A stretch of 64,000 nt of DNA from Dimorphilus gyrociliatus (lineage: Eukaryota; Annelida; Polychaeta; Dinophilidae): NCBI GenBank assembly GCA_904063045.1, contig CAJFCJ010000009.1, forward strand, positions 1,364,968-1,428,967, read 5' to 3'. A program made the translations under genes and the position numbers. The notes beneath the pieces were generated by a model. The model searched no databases and had not been told where the DNA came from. It worked only from the letters and a program-made list of their open reading frames with translations. This document shows positions 35,713 to 47,879 of this stretch, piece after piece. How positions within the stretch are numbered: position 1 is the stretch's first letter; each line of letters starts with the position of its first letter.

Positions 35713-37905
35713 ATGAATTCAAAACCGAGAGTAAAGGTGAGCTGTTAAGCAATAATTTTCATTATTTTATATTTAATTAAGTTTAAAAAGTTTGAAGATT
35801 AAGTTAAAATTATTTAGAAAACTTTTTCCCGTTTAAAAAACGAGAGAATAGAGCAAGAAAAGTTAGGAGATATTGTCCAGACGAAGTGTTAATTACAATT
35901 TTACATAATTCAATTGACTTGTTCTAATTAATTACCCCATTAAACTTACTCTTAGTCAATTAATTCGAATTATGGTTAACTTTATATATACTCATGTACA
36001 ATACACATATATAATCATCTATTCCCTAGTGTTTGTTGGCTTTCAGGGTCAGTTATAGTTCAGTAGTTGATATGCTCTAGTCTTTTACCATAGATTCCTA
36101 TTAGCTCTTTTTTGTAATTTATTATTCTTTCTTTGTTAGCCTTAATACCATTTGTATTGTTATTAATTTTGCATTAACACTTTCAGTCGACCAGAGGAAA
36201 AGGTAAAGGATCAAAACAAGTAAGTTAATTTTTTAGTCCTCATTAATATTCAGTTTACCGTCAAAAATTATTATTTTTCAATATCCTTTAGTCTTATGTT
36301 TTGTTTAATTTTTTATCCCAAGCCTTAAGGGGAATTAATTTTAATTTAATATTCAAAATTTCGCGCCACCGGAAGAAATCTTTATTATTTAAGGGAATAA
36401 TATTTAAGTATTAAATGTTGAAAAACATAACTTTGTAAATATCAAACTTGGAAATTAATAGTTAAAAAGCAAGAAAATATTATAAATAAATAGTATTTTT
36501 GAAGTTAATATCTTAGTAGTCTCCATAGAAACGGAGACAGTAAATAATGTCTGAGAAACGATCGACGTCCGTAGCTAAAAAGCATAGTGTTTCCCAGAAA
36601 ATCAAGCGAAAAAAGCACGAAACTGATGCCTTTAGGGAAGAGGTTAATAGTGTTTATATAAATTTTCTTCTTGATTAATACTTTACAAGAGTTAATTAGA
36701 AAATTTCCAAGAAATACTAAACGCTTACTGTTTAAGTTTAAATAAGTTATATTGTCTTATTAACAGGATATTATAAAGGAGTCGTTAGCCTTCAAAGTTC
36801 TTTCGGAGGAGATTACAAAAGAATGCCTAGAATGTAGCGACGTTTTAAAGATAGAAGAGTAAGAGAATTTAGCAATAATTTTTCTTTTCTTTTTCTTACA
36901 AGTATAAAAGATATAAAAAGATTTAAAATTGTTGCAACAGAAAATTACTTGACTTTCTCAAATTACAACAAACACATATTGATTTAAAAGAAGGATCAGC
37001 TCTCGATTACTATGTTGGACTAGTTTGGTTTGCCAAACAACAAAAATATAATGCAGAACAAACGTCAGCTCTTTATACCGTAGGTCATAATTTATTCGAT
37101 AATATTCAAGGTAAAAACAAGTTCTAAATTGTAAATAAAAAAAATTTAAATGAGCTTTTTAATTTATTCTTAAAGAAAAACACATAAGCCTAGTTGAGAA
37201 TTTAAAAGAACTTAAAAAGTACTTTGCCGGAATAGCTATGAATGACACTGTCGAATTATCTGGAGGATTAGAATGTTTTGATTTAAATCAAGCTAAAGAT
37301 ATTCTAACTTTTTTAAATATAACGTAAGTAAACCTCTTGATAGGCTAATTAACATTTTCGAACTGCAAATATTCTCATATATTTCTTTCTGCTATTTTAC
37401 AGCATCTTTCAACATTATCGATTGTACGAGTATATGTTTTGCTGCACTCAGGCAGAAGAAATAATAGGTCTTGATGTAGGTATAGTTTTGAACTAGTATA
37501 TGAACTAAGTGTATACTTAATAAACAACTTTGTTTTTTCTAATTGAAGTTAGAGGTTGAAGTACCTAAACCGGCAACTCTACCCTGGCCAGCTCCCCTAG
37601 ACGAAGCCGTTGATGAATCTCTATTTAAACAGTATATAGCCCCGCCTCCAGAACCAACGCCGGAACCTGAATTAAGTGAAGAAGAATTAGCAGCTCTTAA
37701 AGCGGCCGAAATTGAAAAGGATATTGAAACGGCGAAAAGAGAAGACGAACTCCTAAGTCAATTGCAACCTGAGGAAATAAAAAAGATTATTTCTGAAGTT
37801 TTCGAAGAAGTTGTTGGAACCGTCGATCACCAGGTTGCTGAAAAATTAAGAGAAAAAGAGAATCAATTCATTCAAAGGATAAATAAAATACATAAAGTAT
37901 TATAG
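35713..37905 (+). CDS. CFAP119: CFAP119 (CCDC189)-like cilium protein
   Basis: The form starting at ATG 36547 has exons 36547-36642, 36767-36858, 36941-37110, 37176-37323, 37403-37475 and 37549-37905 (311 residues, phases consistent). The conserved parts are YYVGLVWFAKQQKYNAEQTS and FQHYRLYEYMF, as in CFAP119/CCDC189, a motile-cilium protein. The C-terminus is Pro/Glu-rich and coiled. An alternative start, ATG 35713, uses exons 35713-35736 and 36187-36219, which can join in frame at 36598. That replaces the first 17 residues by another basic sequence (MNSKPRVKSTRGKGKGSKQ). The family assignment is from remembered motifs and is less certain than for the enzymes in this window. Confidence 0.65.
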
Positions 37906-38030
37906 AGAAAGCTGACTATTTACTTTAAATTTATTCAGTTAAGATTTATAAAAGGATGAGAATAATATGAATGTGAAATAATAAAAAGTTATAAGTTTTT
38001 GTAAGTTCTTTATTCCTCCATCTCTTCCTC

Positions 38031-39224
38031 CTAGGAAGGATACTCTGGCAATGACGATTGACTACTTGTGTTATAATTTGTTGCTTTATTATAATGTTCC
38101 CACAGCTCCTTAACTATTTCAGTAACGATCAAAGAGTTTGTATTCGAACCAATAATTCTTAAGATAAAGACACCATCTACCGCTAAATAATTAACGGCGA
38201 ATCTCCTAAGGTTTTCATCGTCACTAAGAACTCGGTATTTAGTAAATTTAAGATGCTTGTTAACGTAGGCAAGTTGATTTGTTACGGCAAAGCTAAAGTG
38301 TTTAACAAATGAAATGACTAAGATGAATATAACAACAACAATCCAAAACCAAATGAATAAGAATAATTTCTCGTTAAATAAATTTATAGGTAGAACGCAT
38401 TGAACTGTATATCTTTGAACATTACCAACAACTCTAACTTTTAGATCGCACATTGTTACTCTTGGAAATGTTATCGAACCACTTGATTCTGTATTATAAA
38501 TCAAATTTTTCAACTCTCTTAAGCCATACATGTAGAAATTGTGATTCAGGAAGTAGTTGAGGGCGATTATTTGAAGGCAAGCGTTTATTATATATAAAGC
38601 TTTTGTTACTAAATAACAAGCTACTAAATATGTTCCTCTTTGTCTGCTACAGCAGAAACAACTGCAAGCAATTAGATTCTTTAAAGAACATGTCATATCC
38701 TTACTAACTTCTCTTCTGGCTCTTACATATCTTGTAAACATTTCAATAATATAGTCTAAAGTTTGTTTTCTCTTTTCCTGTTTTCCAATATGCTCAAAGT
38801 TTTCTGCCTCTTCTACTATAGATTCTATATCGATACCTGATTTTGTGTTCATAGCCCTCCAGAATAAAGCAGGTATGAAAAAGAAAAAGCCCATTACTAA
38901 AAACATTATCGGTACCCATTGATAATACTCGATATGTCTTTGTCCAACGTCTTCATTGGGTTTTGGAATAGATTTATCGAAAGGTAGGTAGTAGGTATTA
39001 CTCACCCAACAATAGCTATTTGTATAAGCTTCCCATCCATCACTAAAATGAGCAGGTACCCAACAATTTATAGTTTCACCTACCAAATTGGTTCCAGTAA
39101 CCACAATTGAAAACACTAAGAGAATAGCAGTTGTATAAGTATGCGATAGTCTATCAGAATTCTCTTCATCCCTTCTCGCAGTTGGAAAGGCAACATTACC
39201 AACAACACTAACAACTTTCTCCAT
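38031..39224 (-). CDS. Innexin gap-junction protein 1 (single exon)
   Basis: An uninterrupted 397-residue ORF starting at 39224. Four transmembrane segments are visible: TAILLVFSIVVTG, IMFLVMGFFFFIPALFW, a third around YLVTKALYIINACLQIIAL, and LFLFIWFWIVVVIFILVISF. The innexin signature YYQWVP is present. The first extracellular loop has paired cysteines (NCWVPAHF...YCWVS) and the second has TMCDLKV...VQCVLPINLFNEK. Innexins form gap junctions and hemichannels in protostomes. The C-terminal tail is short. The gene lacks the intron found in its neighbour. Its stop is 125 nt from that of the convergent CFAP119-like gene. Confidence 0.96.
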   Translation of the reverse strand: MEKVVSVVGNVAFPTARRDEENSDRLSHTYTTAILLVFSIVVTGTNLVGETINCWVPAHFSDGWEAYTNSYCWVSNTYYLPFDKSIPKPNEDVGQRHIEYYQWVPIMFLVMGFFFFIPALFWRAMNTKSGIDIESIVEEAENFEHIGKQEKRKQTLDYIIEMFTRYVRARREVSKDMTCSLKNLIACSCFCCSRQRGTYLVACYLVTKALYIINACLQIIALNYFLNHNFYMYGLRELKNLIYNTESSGSITFPRVTMCDLKVRVVGNVQRYTVQCVLPINLFNEKLFLFIWFWIVVVIFILVISFVKHFSFAVTNQLAYVNKHLKFTKYRVLSDDENLRRFAVNYLAVDGVFILRIIGSNTNSLIVTEIVKELWEHYNKATNYNTSSQSSLPEYPS

Positions 39225-40210
39225 TCCTTATTAAAAAGTTCTTAAATGTACGATTATATCTTCTATAAAGCTTTTAGTTTCTTTTCTTTTTAATGAAAAA
39301 TAACAAAAATTTTCTAAGTGCTTTCACGAACAAAGTAAGGTTATCGAACTAGGCTTGCTATGTTGAACAGTAAGTATTTAAAATGTTTTTCACATGCATT
39401 GTAGAATTTCCGGTTCTGTCTCTGTTTAGTATTTGAAAAATTTTTATATATATATCTGAGGAGAGTTCTTTTTAAAAGTTTTAAAAAGTATGCTCTATTC
39501 ACCTATTCACTGAATGGAGCATTTGAATATTCGGTTACCAGTATGAAATAGGCCAAATGTATTATGATAGACGCATTATTACGCCAAGATTTTGAAGATT
39601 CATAATGATAAGAATTGATAAATAGAATAAAAGGTAGCAGAGGAAAAGCAGGGAGAGAGAAAGAGCTCCAGGGTTGATTTTAGTAAGGGACAAAGGAGAC
39701 TATATTTAATAATATATCTATAGATATACAATATATACTGTATATATTATATATTCAAATATTTCTCTAATGGCGAAAACAACTTGTTTTATTTTTTTAA
39801 AATGCTTTTTAAAGTCATTTATTCAGACAATCCTTAGTCTAGTTTATTATGAAATTTTGACCTCAGGGCAAAAGGACCTATAACTAAATAAATATGCTAA
39901 TATTATTCACTCAATAACCTTTAAAAATGAAAAGCGCATCCTCTTCCCGTTTTCAAATAAACTATAGAAATAAATAGAGTGCATGATGAATCATTTCTCT
40001 TCACCCTCTTCTATCTTTTTTTTTTTTTCTTCTTTTTAGCAGATAATTGTTATCTAGGATAAATAAATAGATTTTGGTATTTTGTAATATTTATTTAGAA
40101 TCCTTAACAGAATGATAACGGTAAAGAAAGAATAACATAATAAAAAATGAACTTTTATATTATCGTCACATCCGTTTTTTTTTGCTATTAGACGCTTTTT
40201 TATTTTGTTC
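39225..40210. other. Spacer between tandem innexins
   Basis: About 1 kb of AT-rich sequence between the start of innexin 1 and the stop of innexin 2, containing the innexin 1 promoter and innexin 2 3' UTR. An ORF reading past 40211 in another frame is a shadow. Confidence 0.45.
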
Positions 40211-41436
40211 TTAAACAATCGCCTCTTGATTATTAGAATTTGAATTAATCTCTTCATATTTTCTTTTATACAGTAATTTAGCTATATCGGACGTTACTAA
40301 AGAGTTTGTATTGCTATTGATCATCTTTAGCACTAATGCTCCATCCTTGTGAATATATTCACAAAAATCTTTTAGATTATCTTTGTTTTTAACCCCTTCT
40401 AGAAGATTATGAACGTATCTCTTTCTATCTATAAATGATAAGGCAAGGAAGAGCCATCTTATAAAGGAGAAAGCTTGAAGAACAATTGCAAAAATAATCC
40501 AAATCCATATAAAGATGAAAATTTTTTCATTAAACAAATTAATTGGTAATACACATTGTAAATTGACGTCATTTATAGTTCCGAGGCGTCTAACTTTGAA
40601 ATTACACATTGTTACTCTAGGGAAAAATTTTGATTCTGCTAAATCGTTTCCATTGCTCATGTCATAAAGAGCCTTGAGAGAATATGAACTAAGATTAAAT
40701 CCCAGCATGTAGCTCACCAGAAAAAATTGACCAATAGAACTTACTAAATACAATACTTTAGTTATAAGATAACACGTTATCATAAAATTTCCTCTAGCCC
40801 TATTACTTAACACGCAAAGTATCTGCAAAATCCAGTGTTTTCTCGCTAGTTGATTATTAACAAATTTCTCAAAACAAAAGCAAATCGCCTCTAATTCCTT
40901 GTCATCTGCAGTTGATTGGTACTCTTTAGCGGCTTTGATAAGAGGCGATAGGGCCACTCCTGACTGTGAATTTACCCAACTCCATAAACAACTTGGCAAA
41001 TAGAAGAAAACACACATAGCGAACAAATACAAAGGAACCCATTGATAATATCGTAACGTTTTATCTTCACGATACAATTCATCTTGAGGGATATCTTCAT
41101 CAAAGGGTAATGGATAAGTTCCTTTAACCCAACAATAATTATCTGCGTATTTCTTCCAACTTCTAGCAAAATACGCCGGAGCCCAACAAGCAATTGGATC
41201 ACCAACGTACTAGAAATTATAAAACAATTAATACAAATTTATAGAAGAATTTCATTCCATTTTCCAGTTTTTACCTGACTCTTTGTGACGAAAAAGTTAA
41301 AAATAAGCAGTAATGTTACAGTATATGTTGAAGATATTTTATCAGATGTAGAATGTATTTCATCATTTCTCGATTTATTCTTCCTGCCTCTTAAAGCTAT
41401 AATCTTAAATGCAGCTTTAATTACACCACTTGACAT
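40211..41436 (-). CDS. Innexin gap-junction protein 2
   Basis: Two exons, 41436-41275 and 41209-40211, phase 0, 386 residues. The signature YYQWVP and the loop cysteines (ACWAPAYF...YCWVKG; TMCNFKV...LQCVLPINLFNEK) match innexin 1. Transmembrane segments include LLLIFNFFVTK, LYLFAMCVFFYLPSCLW and KIFIFIWIWIIFAIVLQAF. The short intron sits in the first extracellular part, just after the first transmembrane segment. The protein is clearly diverged from innexin 1 in the cytoplasmic loop and tail, so different channel properties are likely. Confidence 0.95.
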
Positions 41437-41728
41437 CTTTCTCTCAGTTAATCCGAAACTTTCTACCTTCTTTAAACGTTTACTGATTTAATATTTTGTT
41501 TTTTAAAAAAAAAAATTTAATACATCTTTCCTCTTATGCTATTTTTTTGTTAGTTGTATTTGCGCGGTCCACAAATTTTTGATAATAAAAACGTTCAATG
41601 GCCGATCAAACGGAAGAGACAGATAGAGAGAGCGAGAGAGAGGAAGAGAGAGAGAAAAAAAAATACCAATAAATTTATACTACTAAAGTTTTTTGAACAG
41701 GTATAATAGTATTTTTTTGCATAATAGT

Positions 41729-41767
<39 letters not shown>

Positions 41768-43481
41768 CTCTCTGCTATTCATTCATTCATTCATTTCGTA
41801 TTATAAAGAATTTTTAAATAATACAACAATAAATAATGGTCCTTTATATAGAAATATAGTAAATATCTTTAATATGTGTAATTCAGGAAAAATCTATTTA
41901 TAAAAATTCTCTCCTTTTGACCTTCCCACCCTCTTCGTCATTTTTTTCATGATCGTTATTATTATCCTTATCATCGCCTCTCTGTCTCTCTCCTCCTTAT
42001 ATATGTATAATATAAAACAACAATAACGTCTATGAGAAAGAGCTATAATCTTTAATTATTGCATTCTTACAGTATATTTTACTAATATAGTGCACTCAAC
42101 TTTAAAGATTAGTGCATATTTCTTTCTTCAACCTTTATATATTTAACAATTTTATATTAATTGTACCAGTTAAAGGGCTATATTATTCTGTGATGTTAGG
42201 CCTAGATAAACGTGTTACAAACAATCTATAACAAACATGTCCTATTATTTGACGACGAGTTCTTGTCTCTTTACTATACTGTATAAAAAATAACAGCTAT
42301 GGTAAAAGGAAGTCCGCTGTTAATAGAAATCCTGAAGTGATGCAATATTTCAAAAGTACCTGAAGAGTGAAAGTATAGTGCTACTATTCTAAAGATAAAG
42401 CTATCGGCTGTAACATTTATGATGATTGATTGCCCTTGACAAATTAATTAGCGAAAGATGTTGTGTTACCCATCAGTTCTACTCAATTTCAATCCCGTCT
42501 CTTCTCGTGTCTGGGGAAGCACACACACAGAGAGAGAGAGAGAGGTGGGTGTAAGAGGTGGGAGAGGAGTACGTTATAATATTTTTCCGAAATGTAAAAC
42601 CTTTCGTCTTTTCCTTAATTAATCAACTTCAACTATTAAGAAAGTTTCTTTTTTTGGAATCAGGAAGGTAACGCCCTCTTTATGCTATGCTGTTATTTTA
42701 CAGCATCAAATTGAGGACACTCATAGACGATATTTCTCTGTTTATAACTTTGATCTACTATTACGAAATGATTAGTAAAAGTTAAAACAGAGATAAAGAG
42801 AGTAGGAGTAAGAAGGAATCAGATGATGAGAGACTATAGAATTTTCTGAAATAACAGTTAATTAATGGACAGAAAAAAGGCCCCCTTTTAATTTATAATA
42901 ACCAATTCCATTAATTAGAACGTCTCTATTATTTAATTCGCCTAATCAGAAAGATAAGGCTAATTATAATTAAATAAAACTTGCAAAAAACTATGAAGAT
43001 AGTACTAATGAATTTATCTTTAATTAATTATTTAATTTAATTTAAATCTCTTAGTATTTTTTAGTTAAATGAGCGAAAAAAGAGGAGATTTTTATCTAAC
43101 CCCTTAATTATCTTTATCTATTTTTATTATGTAGTCTTATCAAATTCTCTATCTTTCATTTCCCTCATTAAGATTGATTACTTTAATGAATTCCTTAACG
43201 AACTATTGAAATGCCGCAATAAGCTAAAATACACTATATTTCATTGTTTAAAAAAATCTGTTATTGTACTATTAATCCAGGTCATTAGATTTCATCTTTT
43301 GATATTTTTCATTCAAGATGAAAACATATACTAAACGATCTAAACGATAAAATTTAGAAGAGTTATTAAATGAGTGTCGCCCCCTATAGTCTTCCATCAT
43401 TTTCACATTTAATATTGAAAATTTGACTTAATTTTTCTTTGGCATTTTAGCTTCGTTTACAAAAAAGATTTAAAAGAGAAA
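41437..43481. promoter_or_regulatory. 2-kb divergent region, innexin 2 / SSADH
   Basis: Rich in simple repeats: purine-rich GA runs at about 41620-41662, (CT)n at about 41733-41762, ATTC repeats at about 41778-41796 and (AG)n at about 42529-42544. No coding gene recognised. Confidence 0.5.
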
Positions 43482-45323
43482 ATGGTATTTAATGCATTAT
43501 TATTAGTATTCTTTAAGTATAATCTTGTTAGGCTATTTGAAAAAAATATTATGATATTTGTAGCAAAAATGACCAAATATCGCTCAATAAATATATACTT
43601 AAAGTATCATAAAAGATTCATTGACCTTTAGAATCAGTAAATTTGTTGACAAGAGGTTTTTGATATTACTCAATTATCTACTCTAATTAACAGTTTCGAC
43701 AGTTAACACCAAGACTATTGTCAACTTATAGAATTATGGAAAGGAGTTATTCAAAATTTGTCTTAAATAAGGCGTATGTAAATGGTGAATGGATTGCTGC
43801 AAATAGCGGAAAGACATTTGCCGTGTTTAATCCTGCGAATGGGGAAGAAATTGGAAGCGTTCCTGACATGGATGCCCATGATACAGAAAAAGCAATCCAA
43901 TCTGCAAAAACTGCATTTCAATCCTGGAGAAAGAAGACCGCAAAGGAGCGTAGCATTATCCTTAAAAGATGGTTTGACCTAGTTGTTGAAAATACACCTC
44001 AGCTAGCGGAGCTATTGACTGCTGAAAACGTAAATAAAACCATGGTCTTTTTCTTGTGACACATTAATAATACCAAATGGTTATTTCAGGGTAAGACTCT
44101 GGCTGAGAGCAAAGGAGAACTAGGTTACGCTTCGTCCTTTATTGAATGGTTTGCCGAAGAGGCTAAAAGGTTGAATGGAGATATTCTCCAATCTCCCGTA
44201 TCTTCTAAAAGATATATGGCTATTAAGCAGCCGATAGGTGTTTCCGGTATGATTACGCCTTGGAATTTCCCTTCTGCAATGATCACAAGAAAGGCTGCTC
44301 CCGCTATTGCTGTTGGTTGTACCGTTGTTATTAGACCTGCCGAGGACACTCCGCTGTCGGCTTTAGCTTTGTGCAAAGTAAGAGAAAAAAGCATATGAAC
44401 CATGTGAGTAATGACAACCATCCATCTTTTTTTCTTAAAATTAGTTAGCTGAAGAGGCAGGAATTCCTCAAGGAGTTCTCAACGTTGTCACAAGCTCTCG
44501 TGACAAGGCATCGGAAATTGGAAAGGTTCTTTGTACTCATCCAGACGTCATGGCTATTTCCTTTACCGGTTCAACTCAAGTGGGCAAAATACTACTGGAA
44601 CAATCGGCTTCGACTGTTAAGAGGGTTTCACTTGAACTAGGTGGAAATGCTCCATTTATAGTTTTTGAATCGGCTAATATCGATAAGGCGGTAAAAGGTG
44701 CAATGGCTTGTAAATTTCGAACTACTGGTCAGGCTTGCATCTCTTCCAATAGATTTCTAGTTCATGAAAATATTTACAATGAGTTCGTTCAAAGAATGAC
44801 AGAGGCAATGAAATCTCTAAAGGTCGGACATGGAACTGATACGACAGCAACTCAAGGACCTTTGATAAATGATCGAGCTGTCCAAAAGATAAATAATTTA
44901 GTTGCTGACGCTACGTCGAAAGGTGCCGCCGTGAAAATTGGGGGATCTACACATCAACTAGGAGGAAATTTCTACGAACCCACATTAATTACAGGTATTA
45001 ATGAAAAAATGGATATAGCTTCCGCCGAAATTTTTGGTCCAGTAGCTGCCATTTATAAATTTAAGACTGAAGAAGAAGCCGTTAAAATTGCCAATTCAAC
45101 AAGATACGGATTGGCTGGATACTTCTTTTCCGAAGATATAAGTCAAATATTTAGAGTAGCAGAGGATTTGGAAGTAGGAATGGTCGGAATAAACGAAGGA
45201 GTATTTTCCTGTTGCGAAGCTCCATTCGGTGGAGTAAAGGAATCAGGACTTGGTCGAGAAGGTTCAAAATATGGCCTAGACGAGTTCTGTGAAATAAAAC
45301 AGCTCTGTTTCGGAAATATATAA
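43482..45323 (+). CDS. ALDH5A1: Succinate-semialdehyde dehydrogenase, mitochondrial
   Basis: The main exons are 43694-44029, 44090-44377 and 44445-45323. The frame is open upstream of ATG 43736 through [15 protein letters not shown], which looks like a mitochondrial targeting sequence. It can be completed by an exon holding only ATG (43482-43484, donor GTATTT), giving 501 residues. ALDH motifs present: [20 protein letters not shown], the general-base Glu in LELGGNAPF, the catalytic Cys in [20 protein letters not shown] and [13 protein letters not shown]. It oxidises succinate semialdehyde to succinate with NAD+ in GABA degradation. Unlike human and bacterial enzymes (CVC), the second loop cysteine is Ser (CIS), so the disulfide redox switch is probably absent. 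Confidence 0.92.
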
Positions 45324-46076
45324 ATAGAATTTAATAATACAGCATTGATATACAGTATATATAATATGCTGTATGTTACATATAACACATATTTGGGTCT
45401 TTTATCATTGGTGTTTGCTCGCGTAGTATTATGAAACAGTATAAGAGGGAAGAAAGTTAAAAATTCCTGGTTAAAGTATTACATTATCTCAAAATAGCAT
45501 CCCAAGTTTCATTCCATCCACTGATAGTATGAACGTAATTATATACTATTGTATTTTAAAGAACATCCTTTTCTTTGGGAAATTACAAGAGATTATTATA
45601 GGAATACATCTTGAGTACAAGAAACGACTTAAAAAAGGTAAAAGGGGAGTTTTTTTCTAAGTTTTGAAAAAAAGCATGGTTTTTCAGTAGTATAGGCCGA
45701 TTAAATCAAAACCATGTAGAAAGGAAAGTCAACTAAAGCAATTCCTTCTTTAAATATATGAGATATTTTTAGTGAATATTTACGATTATTTAAAAAAATA
45801 CCCAGTTATTTTTATATGTAATAAAATACAAATTATGAGAATAAAGTTATGTATCGTTCCAAATATAACACATAATGACTCACAAGAAGACTAGAATTCC
45901 CCTAAGTTTAAGCCATCGATAACTGCCTTAGATGTCTAAAATTTCCTTATTAACTGTTCAAAATTGTTTGATTCATTCGGAATATACCTAAGAGACCCAT
46001 GTTAGTTTTTATGGTTACCCATAATGGTTGTTTTACCTCGTATATAAAGCCACTATGATGTCAGTTTAGCCTAAGA
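45324..46076. other. Spacer between SSADH and galaxin-like gene 1
   Basis: Includes a 9-bp inverted repeat (ATACAGCAT at 45337-45345, ATGCTGTAT at 45366-45374) just past the SSADH stop, and a TATA-like TATATAAAG at 46041-46049. Confidence 0.45.
46041..46049 (+). promoter_or_regulatory. TATA-like element of galaxin-like gene 1
   Basis: TATATAAAG, 28 nt before the proposed ATG at 46077. The short distance implies a very short leader or a start slightly further in. Confidence 0.35.
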
Positions 46077-47439
46077 ATGCGAGGAATAACATTTTTTTAT
46101 TGTATACAACTTCTAACTATAAAAGGAATGGGTTAGTAGTCATTAAATAATAACTATTAATTGTTAATCAATTATTATCATGTTGTTTAAATAGTTAGCT
46201 ACTATGAAGTAGACAATTGTCAAGGTAAAACAAATAAGATATCTCTGTGTTTAATATGAAAATGTTTAACCAGATAATTCAATCATAGGATTAGATTGGG
46301 AAAAACAGATTTGCTGCAATGGCGTTATACATCCCAAGTATCACAAAAACGAACTTCAGGGTTGTTGTGGTTCTGAAACTTACGGAAAGGATAGCTTTTT
46401 TTGTTGCTCAGGTCAAGATAGTAGAAGAAATAATATATATAACATAAGCCGGCTAACAGAGCCGAAAGATGAAAACTACTGTTGTGATACGAAAATTTAC
46501 AACAGAATCTCTCATATCTGTAAACAGGTTAAAGAAGAACGTATTCTATTGGAGAAGGGAAAGGATATTTGCAAAAAAGACATTTTTAACACCAAAGAAG
46601 AAATCTGTTGTAAAGGTAAGAATTCCTATTTTAGTTTAATTGCTGTGTTTATTAAGAAAAAGGTAATATTAATAGGCAAACTACAAAAGCTAAAACCTTA
46701 TCATGCATGTTGTGGCTACTATACATTTAACGTCTCGACACATAAATGCTGCCCTTCAATAGCGGGAGAGAACATCGTTAAGAAAGATCGAGTCTGTTGT
46801 GGATCATCGTCGATAAACCCAAAGACAGAGAGGTGTTGCAAAGAGATGAGGTTTAACAAACGTTTCGGAATAGAGTGTTGCGGAGCAAATACGTTTAACA
46901 TATCACTCGAAGTTTGCTGTAACGGAAATATCTATAAGCCGGCCTTCGCAAAGGATTTGATGAACATTAAGTGCTGTAATGGCAGAATCCCATTTGACTT
47001 GAGGGTAGCAAACTGTAAGAATGGAATCGTAGTCGAAACAGCTCCTTTATGTGGATCAAATCGGATATATAGGAAAATGAAATGCTGTGGCTCCCAATTC
47101 GGCTACTATGAACAGTATTTCACCTGTCTGCATCGGGGCAACTCTACGTTCTCAATTGAGCCAAAGCGTGAAAGGGGATTTTTGATAGTTAAAATCAAAA
47201 AACTAACCGAATCAAAACACAATGCTACCATATTTATAAGTGTCAAGTGCTTGAATAGCTCAAAGAAAAGAAACAGAATAATGAAGAGAGGAATAACATA
47301 TATAACATTAAGTAAAAGAAAAACATCTAAACATAGACTAAAAACGGGAAGAATCTTTTATATAGACACAAGATGTCTCATTATATCCAGCAGCACAATT
47401 GAAATCAAAAAGTCGTGCAACAACATAAAAAGAAGATAG
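46077..47439 (+). CDS. Galaxin-like di-cysteine-rich secreted protein 1
   Basis: Exons 46077-46131, 46289-46615 and 46676-47439, all internal junctions phase 1, 381 residues. The first exon gives a modest hydrophobic leader (MRGITFFYCIQLLTIKG). The middle of the protein has about 13 Cys-Cys pairs at regular intervals of roughly 15-25 residues, in units such as CCNGxI, CCGSxxxN and CCGANTFN. This is the galaxin repeat first described from coral skeleton matrix and since seen in other animals. The last 100 residues are Lys/Ser-rich and not repeat-like. The intron 46616-46675 is 60 nt and stop-free in the coding frame, so it could be retained in some transcripts. Likely extracellular matrix or secreted structural protein. 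Confidence 0.8.
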
Positions 47440-47879
47440 TCTTTACCTGTATCTCAGGATACAAAAAAAATTATCTTAACAAGATCTCAATAGGAAAAAA
47501 TTTCGAATTCTTCCAAGAAGTGTTTTTAGTGACCTAAAAAACACGCTCGAAATAGTGAGTTCATAAAAGAGAAATTTCGAATTCTTTTGTCCCCTTTGTT
47601 GTTAGTTTATTGTTCTGATAGTTGTATTAAAAAAAAGAGTCAAATTTTACGTTCATATTTTGAATTGCTATTTAAATAAATGAATATTTAATAAATATGT
47701 TGATAATTGTTAGCGTGAAAAGAATAAAACTTTAACCAATCAGCTCTTAAAAGAACAATAATTCTTCTACTGAGAAGGCCTATAAAAGTATTTTTATTTT
47801 CTTATTGTAACATAGAGAATTCACTTCTCTACATTTTTCTTTCGAATTCGTTAGAGTTTAACATTTTTTAACGTAAACT
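47440..47879. other. Spacer between galaxin-like genes
   Basis: Includes a repeated AAATTTCGAATTCTT (near 47500 and 47570) and a TATA box, TATAAAAG, at 47781-47788, about 100 nt upstream of the second galaxin-like ATG. Confidence 0.45.
47781..47788 (+). promoter_or_regulatory. TATA box of galaxin-like gene 2
   Basis: GGCCTATAAAAGTA context, a canonical TATA box, located 92 nt before ATG 47880. Confidence 0.5.
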
